From Rhea pennata (lineage: Eukaryota; Chordata; Aves; Rheiformes; Rheidae), in the NCBI RefSeq assembly GCF_028389875.1, contig NC_084663.1:216280876-216344875 (forward strand): 64,000 nt of DNA. Reading direction: 5' to 3'. The notes under the pieces are model-generated. The model saw nothing but the letters and a program-made list of their open reading frames with translations. It did not search any database and was not told the origin of the DNA. A program made the position numbers and the translations under genes. Positions 10,577 through 20,939 of this stretch are shown here, piece by piece. Positions within the stretch are counted from its first letter, which is position 1; every line of letters starts with the position of its first letter.

Positions 10577-11512
10577 TCACCTGAAGAATACCCTAGCAAT
10601 GCGGGCTCGTATCTGCTTGGTTTTCGCACTGTAGACTATGGGGTTCATCAGTGGTGGGACCAACAGGTAGACATAACCCATGAAGATCTGCACCAGGGGA
10701 GAAGACCCGCCCCCAAATCGGTGTATCACAGACAAGCCAATCATGGGCGTGTAGAACAGCAAAACGGCACAGATATGGGACACACAGGTGTTGAGGGCCT
10801 TGAAACGCTCCTCCTGGGAGGCGATGCTCAGCACGGCTCTGAGGATCATCATGTACGATAACAGAATGAGAAGCGAGTCCACGCCAACAGTAGAGACGAT
10901 GACAAATAAGCCGTAGATGCTGTTGACTGCAATATCTGAACAGGCCAGCTTCATGACCTCCTGGTGCAGGCAGTAGGAATGGGAGAGAACATTGTCCTGG
11001 CAATACTTAAGCCTTTTAAGGAGGAAGGGGAGGGGAAATATTAGACCCACACCTCGTACCATGAATGCTAGTCCCATTCTTATTATTCTAGGGGTAGTTA
11101 AGACAGACGCATACCGGAGCAGGTTACAGATGGCAATGTAGCGGTCAAAGGCCATTGACAAAAGCACAGAGGATTCAATGAAAGAAAGTGAGTGGATGAA
11201 GAACAGCTGGACAAAGCAGGCATTGATGCTGATCTCTCTGGAGTTAAACCAGAATATACCCAGGATGGTAGGCATGGTGGAGACGGATAAGCAGATGTCT
11301 ATGAGAGCTAGCATGGAAAGAAAGATGTACATAGGCTCATGGAGACTCAGATCGGTTTTTATAATAAACAAGATGACAGAATTTCCTAGCATGGAAATAA
11401 CATACATGGAGAAGAATAGGATGGAGATCCAGAGGCTCACAGTCTCTTGGCCTGGGATGCCTGTGAGCAGAAATACTGTGGGCTTCATCTGCGTGTCATT
11501 GTGCATGAACAT
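10577..11512 (-). CDS. OR51G2: OR-2: class I olfactory receptor, OR51G2-like
   Basis: Intact 311-residue receptor on the minus strand. I start it at the ATG at 11512. The frame runs back to 11566 but only from GTG, and a good splice acceptor (TGATCCTTTACAG, AG at 11553-11554) sits inside that extension, 40 nt before the ATG. Signatures: N5-D-T glycosylation site, FLLTGIPG (14-21), GN at 43-44, EPMY near 59-62, MAFDRYIAIC (120-129), SHSYCLHQEVMKLAC in loop 2 with all three cysteines, FKALNTCVSHIC, FYTPMIGLSVIHRFG and NPIVYSAKTKQI. From memory, the stretch from FVIVSTVG to HRFG is very close to human OR51G2, so the symbol is provisional. Oddities: IPGQE instead of IPGLE; ILFF instead of IP(F/L)C in TM1; and CNLLRY instead of CNPLRY after the DRY motif. 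More AT-rich than OR-1. An AATAAA lies ~140 nt downstream. Confidence 0.95.
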   Translation of the reverse strand: MFMHNDTQMKPTVFLLTGIPGQETVSLWISILFFSMYVISMLGNSVILFIIKTDLSLHEPMYIFLSMLALIDICLSVSTMPTILGIFWFNSREISINACFVQLFFIHSLSFIESSVLLSMAFDRYIAICNLLRYASVLTTPRIIRMGLAFMVRGVGLIFPLPFLLKRLKYCQDNVLSHSYCLHQEVMKLACSDIAVNSIYGLFVIVSTVGVDSLLILLSYMMILRAVLSIASQEERFKALNTCVSHICAVLLFYTPMIGLSVIHRFGGGSSPLVQIFMGYVYLLVPPLMNPIVYSAKTKQIRARIARVFFR

Positions 11513-12078
11513 GGCACATGGGATGGAGCTGACACCCCTCAAACTGTGCTTCCTGTAAAGGATCACAAGAGATATGATGATATTTATTTGTGCTGTCCCA
11601 CTGCCAATTTGAATTGAGGGACTCCAAAGGGCTCAAGGAAAAGAAAGTAGGTTAAAACCAAAATATTGGACTTATGCTATCAATAAAAGATCTGGAATGA
11701 ACCTTGGCCTGAGATCCCTTTGTGTCTTAGGTGCTAGTGACTATTTGAAGAGTTTACTAAAAATTCAGTAACAAAATAATACAAAAAATAATCTCTTCAG
11801 GGAGAGGATTCCCTGCTGAACTCTAGGGGTCATGTGGAAAAGCAGGAAGGTCTACAGAACCTTTCCAAACATAATTCCTTTGCTGTACACATGTTCATCA
11901 CAAATGCACAGTGAAAGAAAGGTGTTTATTCCACATATTCATCCTGCCTTAGCCATATTTACCCATGTGTTTCAGTGCCTCCTGGATGGGTAAATATTGA
12001 TGTTACTTCTTCAACATGGCTAACAAATGCGATTAAAAAAAAAAATCTTCTCTAAACTTATGGTACCCAGTGTTATTA

Positions 12079-12103
12079 TTTCCTCTTGATCATCAAGAGG
12101 AAA
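12079..12103. repeat. Perfect 12-bp inverted repeat, 1-nt loop
   Basis: TTTCCTCTTGAT and ATCAAGAGGAAA are exact reverse complements separated by a single C. Nothing nearby suggests a transposon end. It could be a protein-binding palindrome or chance. Confidence 0.9.
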
Positions 12104-13374
12104 GGTCAGAGTTCTGGCTCTCAGGGGACTAGAAGTTGGCCTGAAGAATATCTTTCCAGATTCACTGATTCTGGTAGACTTCCTCTAGGTTTATGTAACA
12201 AATCAGAACCAGTCCGTGCCAGCAAGGCACTTATTAGGGTGTAAATCCAAACAGGAGTCTACCTCCTCTGGCCACGTGGTGGTTGCATAAGTATCTGTCT
12301 GTCACAAGGCAGTAAGGAGAGCTACTTTGAGAGGTGGGCAACATCATCAGTGCATGAATTCCTCAAGCAACCTTGTAGGACTGGTATTTAGCAATGGCAT
12401 GTGTCATTGTGCACAACAAACAGGTTCCCTTTGCTACACCTCAGAACTCCTTTTTGTCAGAACTTAAATCAGTAGTTTTGCTTGTCTATGAGATTTTAGC
12501 AAATACTGCACAGAATAATGCCTCAGCCTTGTGTATGAAATATAAAACAGCTCTAGTCAGATTCCAAGAGACAAAACTATGCAATTATTTTGTGAACAGG
12601 TATTTCAAAAGCTCTACTTGCATAAAAAATGCTTCCGGCATGTTTATTTAATATCCGTTTCAGACAAAGATAATGGAAAGTGAAGCTACGAGTATTCTCT
12701 CCATATCTTGTCTTTCCCGTACACTTCTTTCCTCTTTCTCTGACACATTGGAGAGCTGTGAGAATGATTAAAATCCTGAAAAGGATGCCTTATTGTGAAA
12801 AAATGTAAGGAGCTCAGTCTATGAGGTATATCACAGTGAATTTGAAGGTCTGGAAAATCACAAACTGGAAGTCTTTACTCAAGAGACAAAATTTTAGCTC
12901 AGTCCTCTTCAGCCTAGCTATCAAGACATAATAAGATGCCGTGGTGGAAGTCTGAAGCGAGACAAATTCAAATTAGATACAAAAGAATGCTTCAGTTATA
13001 AATATAAAATTGCCACAATTCCATTAAAGCTGTGCTGGATTCACCATCTCTGGTGATTTTTTTAATGAATTTTGGAGGAGGAATTGGGTGAAGGCTCGTT
13101 TCTTCCACACAATTTGTTTGGAGGAATTTCTTCTAATTTAAACAAGACGAACTCAAGGCCAAATGTACAGTTTTGCTGAAGATGAAAAACAAGAATGCTT
13201 GTGCCCTATGGGGTCTTATAAAGTGCAATATTGAAACCAGTGTCTAGATTAGCATACCCATAATGCATTGAAAGTTTTGTCTGTGATACTGTTATTATAT
13301 TGAAAAGTCATAGGATAACATTTTGCACAAAAATCTAAATATTTTCCTTGCTCTCTGATCTCTTTAGGAGATCT

Positions 13375-13404
13375 TTTTTTTCTTTTTTTTTTTTTTTTTT
13401 TTTT
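13375..13404. repeat. Poly(T) run
   Basis: Some 28 T with one C interruption. On the minus strand it is a poly(A) tract, but no retroposed gene is recognised beside it. Confidence 0.85.
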
Positions 13405-15445
13405 AATCTGAAAATGACCTCAAGTTTTGTGCAAGGCTGATAGAAAAGGCAGTTCTCAGAGACTGCATGAACTCTTTCCAGCAGAAAAAAGATTGATGAC
13501 TTCCTGCCAATAGCAGTCCTTGGTGCAGCAGATGTTTGGCTGTCTTCACTGTCCATGGTATCAGGTGAGGAACAGAAGACCATCTGCCAAGTACTACGCC
13601 GTCTGCTCACTGAAGTGTAGTAAGATATGGCTCTCTAGGACACTCACTATCTCCTATAATTCAGCTGTGCATTTGCGGACAGAGAACTTTAAATGTTTGA
13701 TCTTTCAGGAAAGAACTTCAATATGCTCAATACACACAAAAATGTATTTGAGAGCTCAGTCTATGTACAGTACTGTAGTTTATATATCATCTTGGAACTC
13801 AGCTGTGAGAGGTGAAGCAGCTTTGTTTTAATTTAGTAGTACCATACATTGCTTGACCCACAGCCACAGAGCAGGGCAGGTAGGAGCCAAGCATCTACAG
13901 TCAAACCTGAGAAGAGAGTCCATGGATAGACCAGACTCTAAAAGAAATGGATTCTGCCTGCTGGCATGCAGCTGACACTTCTCTTACTCTGGCCAAGGGT
14001 GTGCCCTCCTGGCAGCACACACACACCGGAGGGTCAGGGCACCGAGCCCCTGTATCCACGAGCACCACATGGCATGGATAGACCAGGTCCACAAGTTACA
14101 AAGGGCTAAACAGAACCGGGCAGTTCTGAATGCTTGCGCTTGCCCAGTGGAGCATTCTGCTAGGATTAGACCTGCTGCTGTCTCCTGGCATGTTAACATG
14201 ATGTGGTTACTAGCCTTTGCTTTGCTTTTTAAAGACATAAAGGTAGAGGAATCTGCTAACCTACCTAATTCTGCTGGAAGGGAACAGTGACTGTCACGCT
14301 GGAGGACTAGGAGCTGTTGCAGAGTTCGTCCTGGCTGCAGGCAGGTCCACTGAGGGGACTGCGCAGCAGTGTCTATGAAGCAGTCTCATGCATCTCCATG
14401 AAGTATGTTCATCCACCTGATATGCTCAGCTGATTGCAGATCTGTTTCAATGCTACTCACTGCCTGTGGTGATCCCTAGGGAGCCAAAGGAAAGGCGATG
14501 ACACCAAACAGCCTGGCTGGGACTGCTGCTGAGTCATGCCACTCCCGGACACCTGGCTTTTATTCTTGCTCTAGCTCCAAGGGATTAACCTCATGTCTAT
14601 CTCAGGGGCACACAGGCTCAGATGTCAATGATCCAGCAGCTACCACTGGCTCACTGCCTATTGGGACATCCACAGCTGCCTCAAAGTCTGCAGCTGGAGG
14701 TAAGTTGCTCACTCCAGCATCTACATCCAGTTGTACTGTCCAGATTTAGAAAAAACTACTGGGGGTCTGTGTAGCCCAGAGAGTGAGGCCTTCAGCAACA
14801 CACGTGACACCACTACACCGTCTTAACTTTGTACCCTTGCTAACCTCAGAGAGGTTCCAAATCCATCCCCAGCCCAGCTAAATGGTCATTCCTGGAGCAA
14901 AACCCTAATCCTCCCACAAAAGAGGACTTCACCCAGTGCGTGAAGCACCAGACAGGAAGGGGGAGCAGTGTACACAGCTGCATCTCAGGCTTTGGTAGAG
15001 GTGTCACATTCCTCATATAGCCAATCTTTTCCAAGGTGCAGTCAGATACCAGAGCTGAAAATGCAGATGGAGATACAGAGGCTGTCAGCCCAGAGAGAAG
15101 TCTCCCTGAACAACACTTTATAACAACAGAAGTATGCCACATTTCCTCACCCTGGTGGTTCACCCAGTAAAACATTCGTCCTAAGCCCATAGGAATATAA
15201 ATCTGGTCTGTACCTGGGCATGTCCCTTGTACATTTTTCTGCTGGTACATCTCTGCAGCAGATTGTGCACAAGGTATGGTGGAGGCCAGCAGTCCCCCAG
15301 GTGTGTGTGTCACAGAGCTAGCGAGGATGGCTAGAAACCAGCTGCCAGCATTCATGGCTCGTTAAGTCGCAACACAAATTGCACCCCTCCCCTCCCCATT
15401 TGGCCAGGAGCAGGGTTCCTTCTTTCTACTCTTTCTTGGCTATGG

Positions 15446-16002
15446 TCAACATGCACACAGCGCTGTGCTGCTCTGCAGTCTCTTCAGGATCCTTTGCCAG
15501 ATCTGTGTTATTTTGATGTTGTATACAATGGGGTTTCAGCATGGAGAGGAGGAGGACATAGATGAAGCCCATGAGGATGTGCACCATCAGGGAAGCATGC
15601 TCCCCAAACTGGTGGGCAGTGGTCAGTCCTATGAGGGGGATGTAGAAGATCAGAACAGCACAGAGGTGGGAGACACAGGTGTTGATAGCCTGGAGATTCT
15701 CCTCCCCAGAGGCAATGGCAAAATAGGAAAGGAGAACAAACAGTGAGTCAATGCCAAATATGGACAGGACTGCAAAGAGGTGATGCTGACTCTCCTGTCT
15801 AAGCAGGTAAGCTTCATCATGTCCTGGTGAACATAGAATGAGTGGGACAGAGTGCTCCTCGCAGCAGCTGGAGGAGGAGCAGCATTGGGAGTGCAAAGAC
15901 AACAACTCTGGAAAGCATCACCAACCCTATCCTGGCTATCCTGTGACCAGTCAGGATCAGAGAGCATCTGAGAGGGTTGGAGATGGCATCAAAGCCGTCA
16001 AA
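15446..16002 (-). pseudogene. OR-psi3: degraded class I OR, C-terminal half only
   Basis: Minus-strand remnant of an OR51-type receptor. It begins at 16002 with FDGFDAISNPL (the MAFDRF-x-AI-x-NPLRY region) and continues through LTGHRIARIGLVML. It then shifts frame before LSHSFYVHQDMMKLTC (loop 2), and continues with a shortened TM5 joining SY to EENLQAINTC (about nine residues missing), CVSHLCAVLIFYIPLIGL, HQFG and SMLKP. The last part needs another frame to read NPIVYNIKITQI, ending at the TGA 15446-15448. The N-terminal half (TM1-3) is absent upstream of 16002. With at least two frameshifts, an internal deletion and the 5' half missing, it cannot encode a receptor. Same strand as OR-2, so probably a decayed tandem duplicate. 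Confidence 0.9.
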
Positions 16003-16597
16003 ATGTGGTTAGAAGAAGATTTCAGGTTTCTCTGCAGGAGGCACGTGGCTAAATTTGTTCTATTATTTCAAGGAATTAAGAACATGAGTTGCTTGATCAA
16101 AGTCACCAGCTGCTTTTCAATCCCCTCTCAGCGTTCTCAGCCATACAAACATTTCCCTGTCCATTTCATTTTTTCCTTACTCAGGCTTACTGTGCAATGT
16201 TACCAAGAAATGACCAGTTCCTGTGGCAGCTCCCATATATAACTCACATTAAGTGCAAGCAACCAAAGCCTTGAGGTTAAGAGAGTCACTAGCTTAACTG
16301 AGGTACCAAAGCCAGTTCTATTTCAGGGGGAGACCTGGAAAATAATATATGGGGAAGAATTGCAGGGCTAGGTAAGAGTGGACACATTTACTGTCCTGAC
16401 ACCTTCCAGGACTCTACGGTGTCTCTAGGCCCTTAGCATCCTCACTCAAAAAGAGCTCCTGCCCTGGCAGAGCCAGGGATGCCTGGTGACAAGACCACTG
16501 TGTCTTCATGGCTGAGACAACATCTTCCACCACCTTCTTTTGGCCCTGGCAGGAGACAGGAGCAGTGGGATCAGGCTCACGGTCCAGCCAGAACAGA
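16003..16597. other. Intergenic, no gene recognised
   Basis: Separates the OR pseudogene from the next CR1 copy. I see no TM1-3 remnant of the pseudogene here, so its first half was deleted or has drifted beyond recognition. Confidence 0.5.
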
Positions 16598-17912
16598 GTT
16601 GCTAGAGCTCTTGGAGAACTATAGGCCAGTCAGTCTGCCCTCGATCTCTGCAAAGGTGATAGAGTAGCTATGCTGGATCCCATTTCCAAGCATGTGAAGG
16701 ACAAAAAGGTGTTCAGGAGCAGTCCGCACAGCTTCCCAAAGAGGAAATCATGCTCCACCAACTTCAGAGTCTTCCTCAAGGGGAGGACTGGCTGGGTGGA
16801 GGAGGAGAGAGCAGTGGATGTTGTCTACCTTGACTTCAGAAAGGCTTTCAACACTGTCTTCCCACACATGCTCCCAGGCAAGCTGAGGAAGTAGGGGCTA
16901 CATGAGCAGACACTGTGGTGGAAGGCCAAATGGCTGAAGAGCAGAGCTCCAAGGTTTTTGCTCAATGGCACCAGGTCTGACTGGAGGCCTGCAGCTAGCA
17001 GTGTAGCCCATGGGTCTGTGCTGGGTCCAGTGCTGTTTCATTTATTCATCAGTGACTTGGACGATGGGGCAGAGTGCACCCTCAGCAAGTGTGCTGATGA
17101 TACACAGCTGAGAGGAGTGGCTGACACACCAGAGGGCTGTGCTGCCCTTTAGAGGGATGTTGACAGACTGGAGAAATGGGCAGAGAGGAAGTTCAACAGC
17201 GGGGACTGCCAGCTCCTGCCCCTGGGGAGGCCCCAGCAGAGGCTGAGCACTGGGCAGGTGGAAAGCAGATCTCCAGGAAGGCCCTGGGGTCCTGGTGGAC
17301 AATAGGTTGACCAGGAGCCTGCAATGCACCCTTGTGGCCAGGGAGGCCATGAGTATCCTAAGCTGCATTAGGAAAAACATTGCCAGCAGGTTGAGGGATG
17401 TGATCTTTCCCCTCTGCTCAGCCCTGGTGAGGCCACAGCTGCAGTGCTGGCTCCAGTGCTGGGCTCCCCAGGACAGGAGAGACGAGGAGCTGCTGGAGTG
17501 TGTCCAGTAAAGGGCTATGAAGATGCTGAAGGGACTGGAGCTGGAAGAGACCAGCCTGGAGAAGAGAACCCTGTAGGGGGATCTTATCAATGCACGTACA
17601 TTTGCAAAAGGAGGGGAGTAAAGAAGATGGAGCCAGATTCTTTTCAGTGGAGCCCAGTGACAGGCTGAGAGGTGAGGAGCACAATCGGAAACAGGCAATT
17701 CTGTATGAATTTAAGACAAACGTATTTGTGGTGAGAGTGACTGAGCACTGGCACAGGTTGTCTAGAGAGGTTGTGCAGTCTCTACCCTTGGAGATACTCA
17801 GAAGATGTCTGGACATGGTCTTGGGCAATGTGCTCTAGGTGAACCCTAGTGTGGTAGCACCACATGATCTCTAACAGTCCCTTCCTACTTCCACCATTCT
17901 GCAGTTCTGCGA
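16598..17912 (+). repeat. CR1 LINE, 5'-truncated, older copy
   Basis: About 1.3 kb of CR1 on the plus strand. ORF2 pieces in order: NYRPVSLPSISAKVIE, the palm [37 protein letters not shown], the catalytic box as CADDTQL, then [11 protein letters not shown]. After that come the C-terminal region and the 3' UTR, ending near CCATTCTGCAGTTCTG. It is interrupted by several stops and small indels and is more diverged than the copies at 1.6 kb and 57.1 kb, so probably older. Confidence 0.93.
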
Positions 17913-19246
17913 ACAACCTCATTCTTCTCTTTGTTCTTTCAAAGCCTAGAAAACCAGGTGCCTTAGCCCTGGAGGCCAGGAGGGCTGGGCTGGCACCGTG
18001 GTTGTGATTGGGTGGTCTGGTAGCTCAGCAAAACAGTTTTCTGAGCTGACGGCAAAACATTGAGCACTAAAGCAAAACCCTCTGTTTTCTGTGTCTTCTG
18101 CTCTTTGGAAGTCTCCCAGGTACATGCCTGTAAGTCAACTGTATGAAGGGGTATGTGGGCTCACAGGGCAAATCCTCAAGGAAAGAGATGGAGGGAGATC
18201 TCATCTCTCTGTAGTGGAGGGGATAAATCTCCTGTGGAGTCTGTTTATATTCAGGTCTTGTTCAGTCATGGTGCTTCTTGGACTTGAGGCAGGGCAAGAA
18301 CAAGCTGAGGGGGGCTGGATCACAGTTTGATGCAACTCCATCGCGCTATCCGTTGTTGGTTACGAACATGTAGAGCTCCTCTGGGTTTAATGCACCTCTC
18401 TTACTTTCTTTCTGCATGTTGGAAGTGCCTCAAAAGAGACTCCCAGAGGACCAAGCCCTCTTTTCGTACCAGGACCTGGATACTGGAAGGTTCAGGCCCA
18501 TGTGTGATGAGTGTTTGGACCACAGCAAAGCTTAAGCCTGCTGAGTGCCACTGTAATGTCTGCCCAGGGCCACCTCCTTGGCCCAAAGAGAGACATCCCC
18601 CCCTTCCTTGGAGGAGTGCCTGTGCTCCTCCTCCCTGGGTTGTCTCAGGTGCTTACAGGCCAGGCAATGGGCACTTCCTCTTCCTGGCATCCCTAGTCTG
18701 CTCACAGTCTAGTACAGAGAGCCAGACCCCAAAGACATCTGTGCCTTTATGCCCAGAGGCAACTGGAAGCTCTTGGGATGGCTTCTGTGGCCCCTGTGTC
18801 TTTCCAATGCACCATCTTCCTGCCCCTGCTTGTCACAAGGACAAAATGCTTCTGGTTTCTGCAAGGGAGAGCTGAAAGCCATGCAATGGAAGAGCTGCAG
18901 ATTGCCGAGAATGGCCAATGCCTTCTGCGGGTGGCAGCGGGCATCTCTCATTTGGCTGCCTGCCAAGGACGGCGCCCTACAGAACTGTCTGAAAGTCAGC
19001 AGAAGACACGTAGCGCCCGAATGTTTGAGAGACGAGGAGCCGCCAAACAGTCCTGCAGAAGACTGTTTTACTGCAGCTAAGTTGTGCAGGAGCAAATCCA
19101 GAGCCCCCTGCTCCTGGTCCAAGGCTCCCCGGGCCCTGAACAGGGAGCTCAGTGCTTACCGCGGATGGGTTCCCACGGGTAAAAGCAAACTGCCCGTCCC
19201 GGCCCCATTCCCCTTCCTGCAAGGTGCGAAGGACGCTGCCACAGGG
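17913..19246. other. Intergenic left of the pyrimidine tract
   Basis: No gene recognised. GC content rises towards the right end. A possible 5' splice donor (CACGG then GTAAAA, GT at 19179-19180) lies shortly before the pyrimidine tract. Open frames of 182 and 274 codons here have no known domain; the second owes its length to the stop-poor tract. Confidence 0.45.
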
Positions 19247-20939
19247 TTTCATTCCTTCCTCCCTTTCCCCCCTTCCCTTTTTTTCTTTCCCTTTTTCTTT
19301 CTTGTCTTTCTTCTCTTTCTCCTTTCTTTCCACCCTTTTCTTCTTCCTTTCTTCCCCATTCTTTCCTCTGCTCCTTTACTTCCTCTCATTGTGCTTCCCA
19401 TGTTTTTCTTCCTACATTTTTTCTCACATGCTTTTCTCCCATTTTTTTCTCCCTTTCACCTCTTTCTTCTTTCCTCCCTTTTCCCCTTCTTTTTTCCACC
19501 TTTCCCATCACCCCCTTTATTTTCTTCCTCTTTTTTCTCCCTCCTTTTTCTCCATTCTCTTCCTTCCTTTTAGCCCCCCTTTTCTCTCCTATCTTTGCTC
19601 CCCCTTTACTCCTTTTTTTTTCTCCTTCCTTTTTCCTTTTTTCTTCTCCCTTTTTTCTCCCCTCTTTTTTCCACCTTTTTTTCTCCCACCCGGTTCTTCT
19701 CGCTTCCTTTCTTCCACCTATTCCCCCCTCTTTTTCCTTCCCCTTAATTCCTTCCTTTTACTTTCCTTTTTCCTTTCCCCTTCCCCCTTTCCCCTTCCTT
19801 TTTCCTTTTTTCCCTTTTCTTGTCTTTCATTTCCTGTCTTTCCTTTGCTTTCACTTTCTTCTTCCCCTTTCTTTTCTTCCTTTGGCTTTCTACCCCTTAA
19901 TTTCTTCCCTTCATCTTTATTCCCCCCCCCTTTCTACTCTCTTTTTCTTCTGTTTTTTTTTCTCCCCTGGGATTTTCCCCCCTCATTGTGTTCTCTCTTC
20001 TTTTTTAATCCTCCTTTTTCCTTCCCCCTTTCCTATCCCTCCCTCTCCTATCTCTCCTTTTTTTATCTCCTCTTTTCTAATCTGTCTCTCTTTGATCAAC
20101 CCCTTAGTTATCTAACTTATCAACCCTTTAGTTATCTACCTATTTCCTTCTTCCCCCTTCCCCTCTTTTTTCTCTCCCCTTTCTTATAGACATCTTCTTT
20201 CTTCCAACTTTTATCCCTTTTTGTCCTCTGTTCTTATCTTACCTTCATTCTCCTTCCCCAACTCTTCTACCCACTTTTTTCTCCCTCATGTTCTCCCCTT
20301 TTTGCTGCATTTTTCCTCCCCCTTTTTCTCCCCCATTTTCTCTCCTATTCTTTTATTCCCATTTTCTCCCTCTCTTTTCTCCCTACATTTCCTCCCCATT
20401 TTCCTCCTCTTTTCCTCTCCCCCTTTTTCCTCCTCCTTTTTTCCTGCACCTTTTCCCCTCCTTTTTCTGTTTGCTTTTTTCTTCCCCCTTTTTTCTCCCC
20501 CTCACTTTTCTTCCTCTTTCCCCTCCTTTCTCCCTCTTTCTTTATTCTCTTTCTCTCCCCTTTTCTCAAAATTCTTTTCTTCACCCCTTTCCCCCCTTTT
20601 ACTCTCCCCTTTCTCCCATTTTTTCACTTTCTTTCTTTCCTCTTTCTTTCCTTCCACATTCCTTTCCTTCCTCCTTTCTTTTCTCACCCTGCTCTTTTCC
20701 TTCCCTTTCTTTTCTCTCCATTCCTGTTCTTTCTCTTGACTGTCTCTCCATAGCTTTTCTTTCTTTCTTCTCTTCCCCCTTTATTTTCCCTACATTTCTG
20801 TAATCTCCATCTCTTCTCTTTCCCTTCCTCTTTCTCTTACTTTCTTTCTCTTGCTCCTGATGTTCATCTTCCTCTTGCTTTTTCTCCATCTCCTTCTCTT
20901 TCTCTATATCCTGTTTCTTGATCTCCTCCTCTTTCTTGC
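19247..20939 (+). repeat. 1.7-kb homopyrimidine (C/T) tract
   Basis: About 1.69 kb that is overwhelmingly C and T on the plus strand, with scattered single A or G and one short mixed island near 20085-20145. It is irregular (mixtures of CTTT, CCTTTTT, CCCC), not a clean tandem repeat. Such purine/pyrimidine mirror-rich DNA can form triplex (H-DNA) and stall polymerases (established for shorter tracts). The right end runs directly into CTCCTCTTTCTTGCAG, a strong 3' splice acceptor (AG 20940-20941). Long Ser/Phe/Pro/Leu-rich open frames inside it exist because stop codons need purines and are not genes. Confidence 0.95.

Larger units (their letters stand above)
11567..15445. other. Intergenic between OR-2 and the OR pseudogene
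   Basis: AT-rich, no gene recognised. It contains a 25-bp near-perfect palindrome (12079-12103) and a T-run (13375-13404). A TATATAAA on the minus strand near 13786-13779 and several weak GT donors exist, but none forms a convincing first exon for OR-2. Upstream of 14.4 kb the GC content rises without an identifiable feature. Confidence 0.5.

Noticed and set aside
11513-11566. 18-residue N-terminal extension of OR-2
   Set aside because: It starts at GTG and spans a splice acceptor; the ATG at 11512 gives the usual OR length.
19152-20803. Several 170-345-codon Ser/Phe/Pro/Leu-rich frames in the pyrimidine tract and Arg/Lys/Glu-rich antisense frames
   Set aside because: All stop codons contain purines, so a pyrimidine tract is open by composition; no coding signal.
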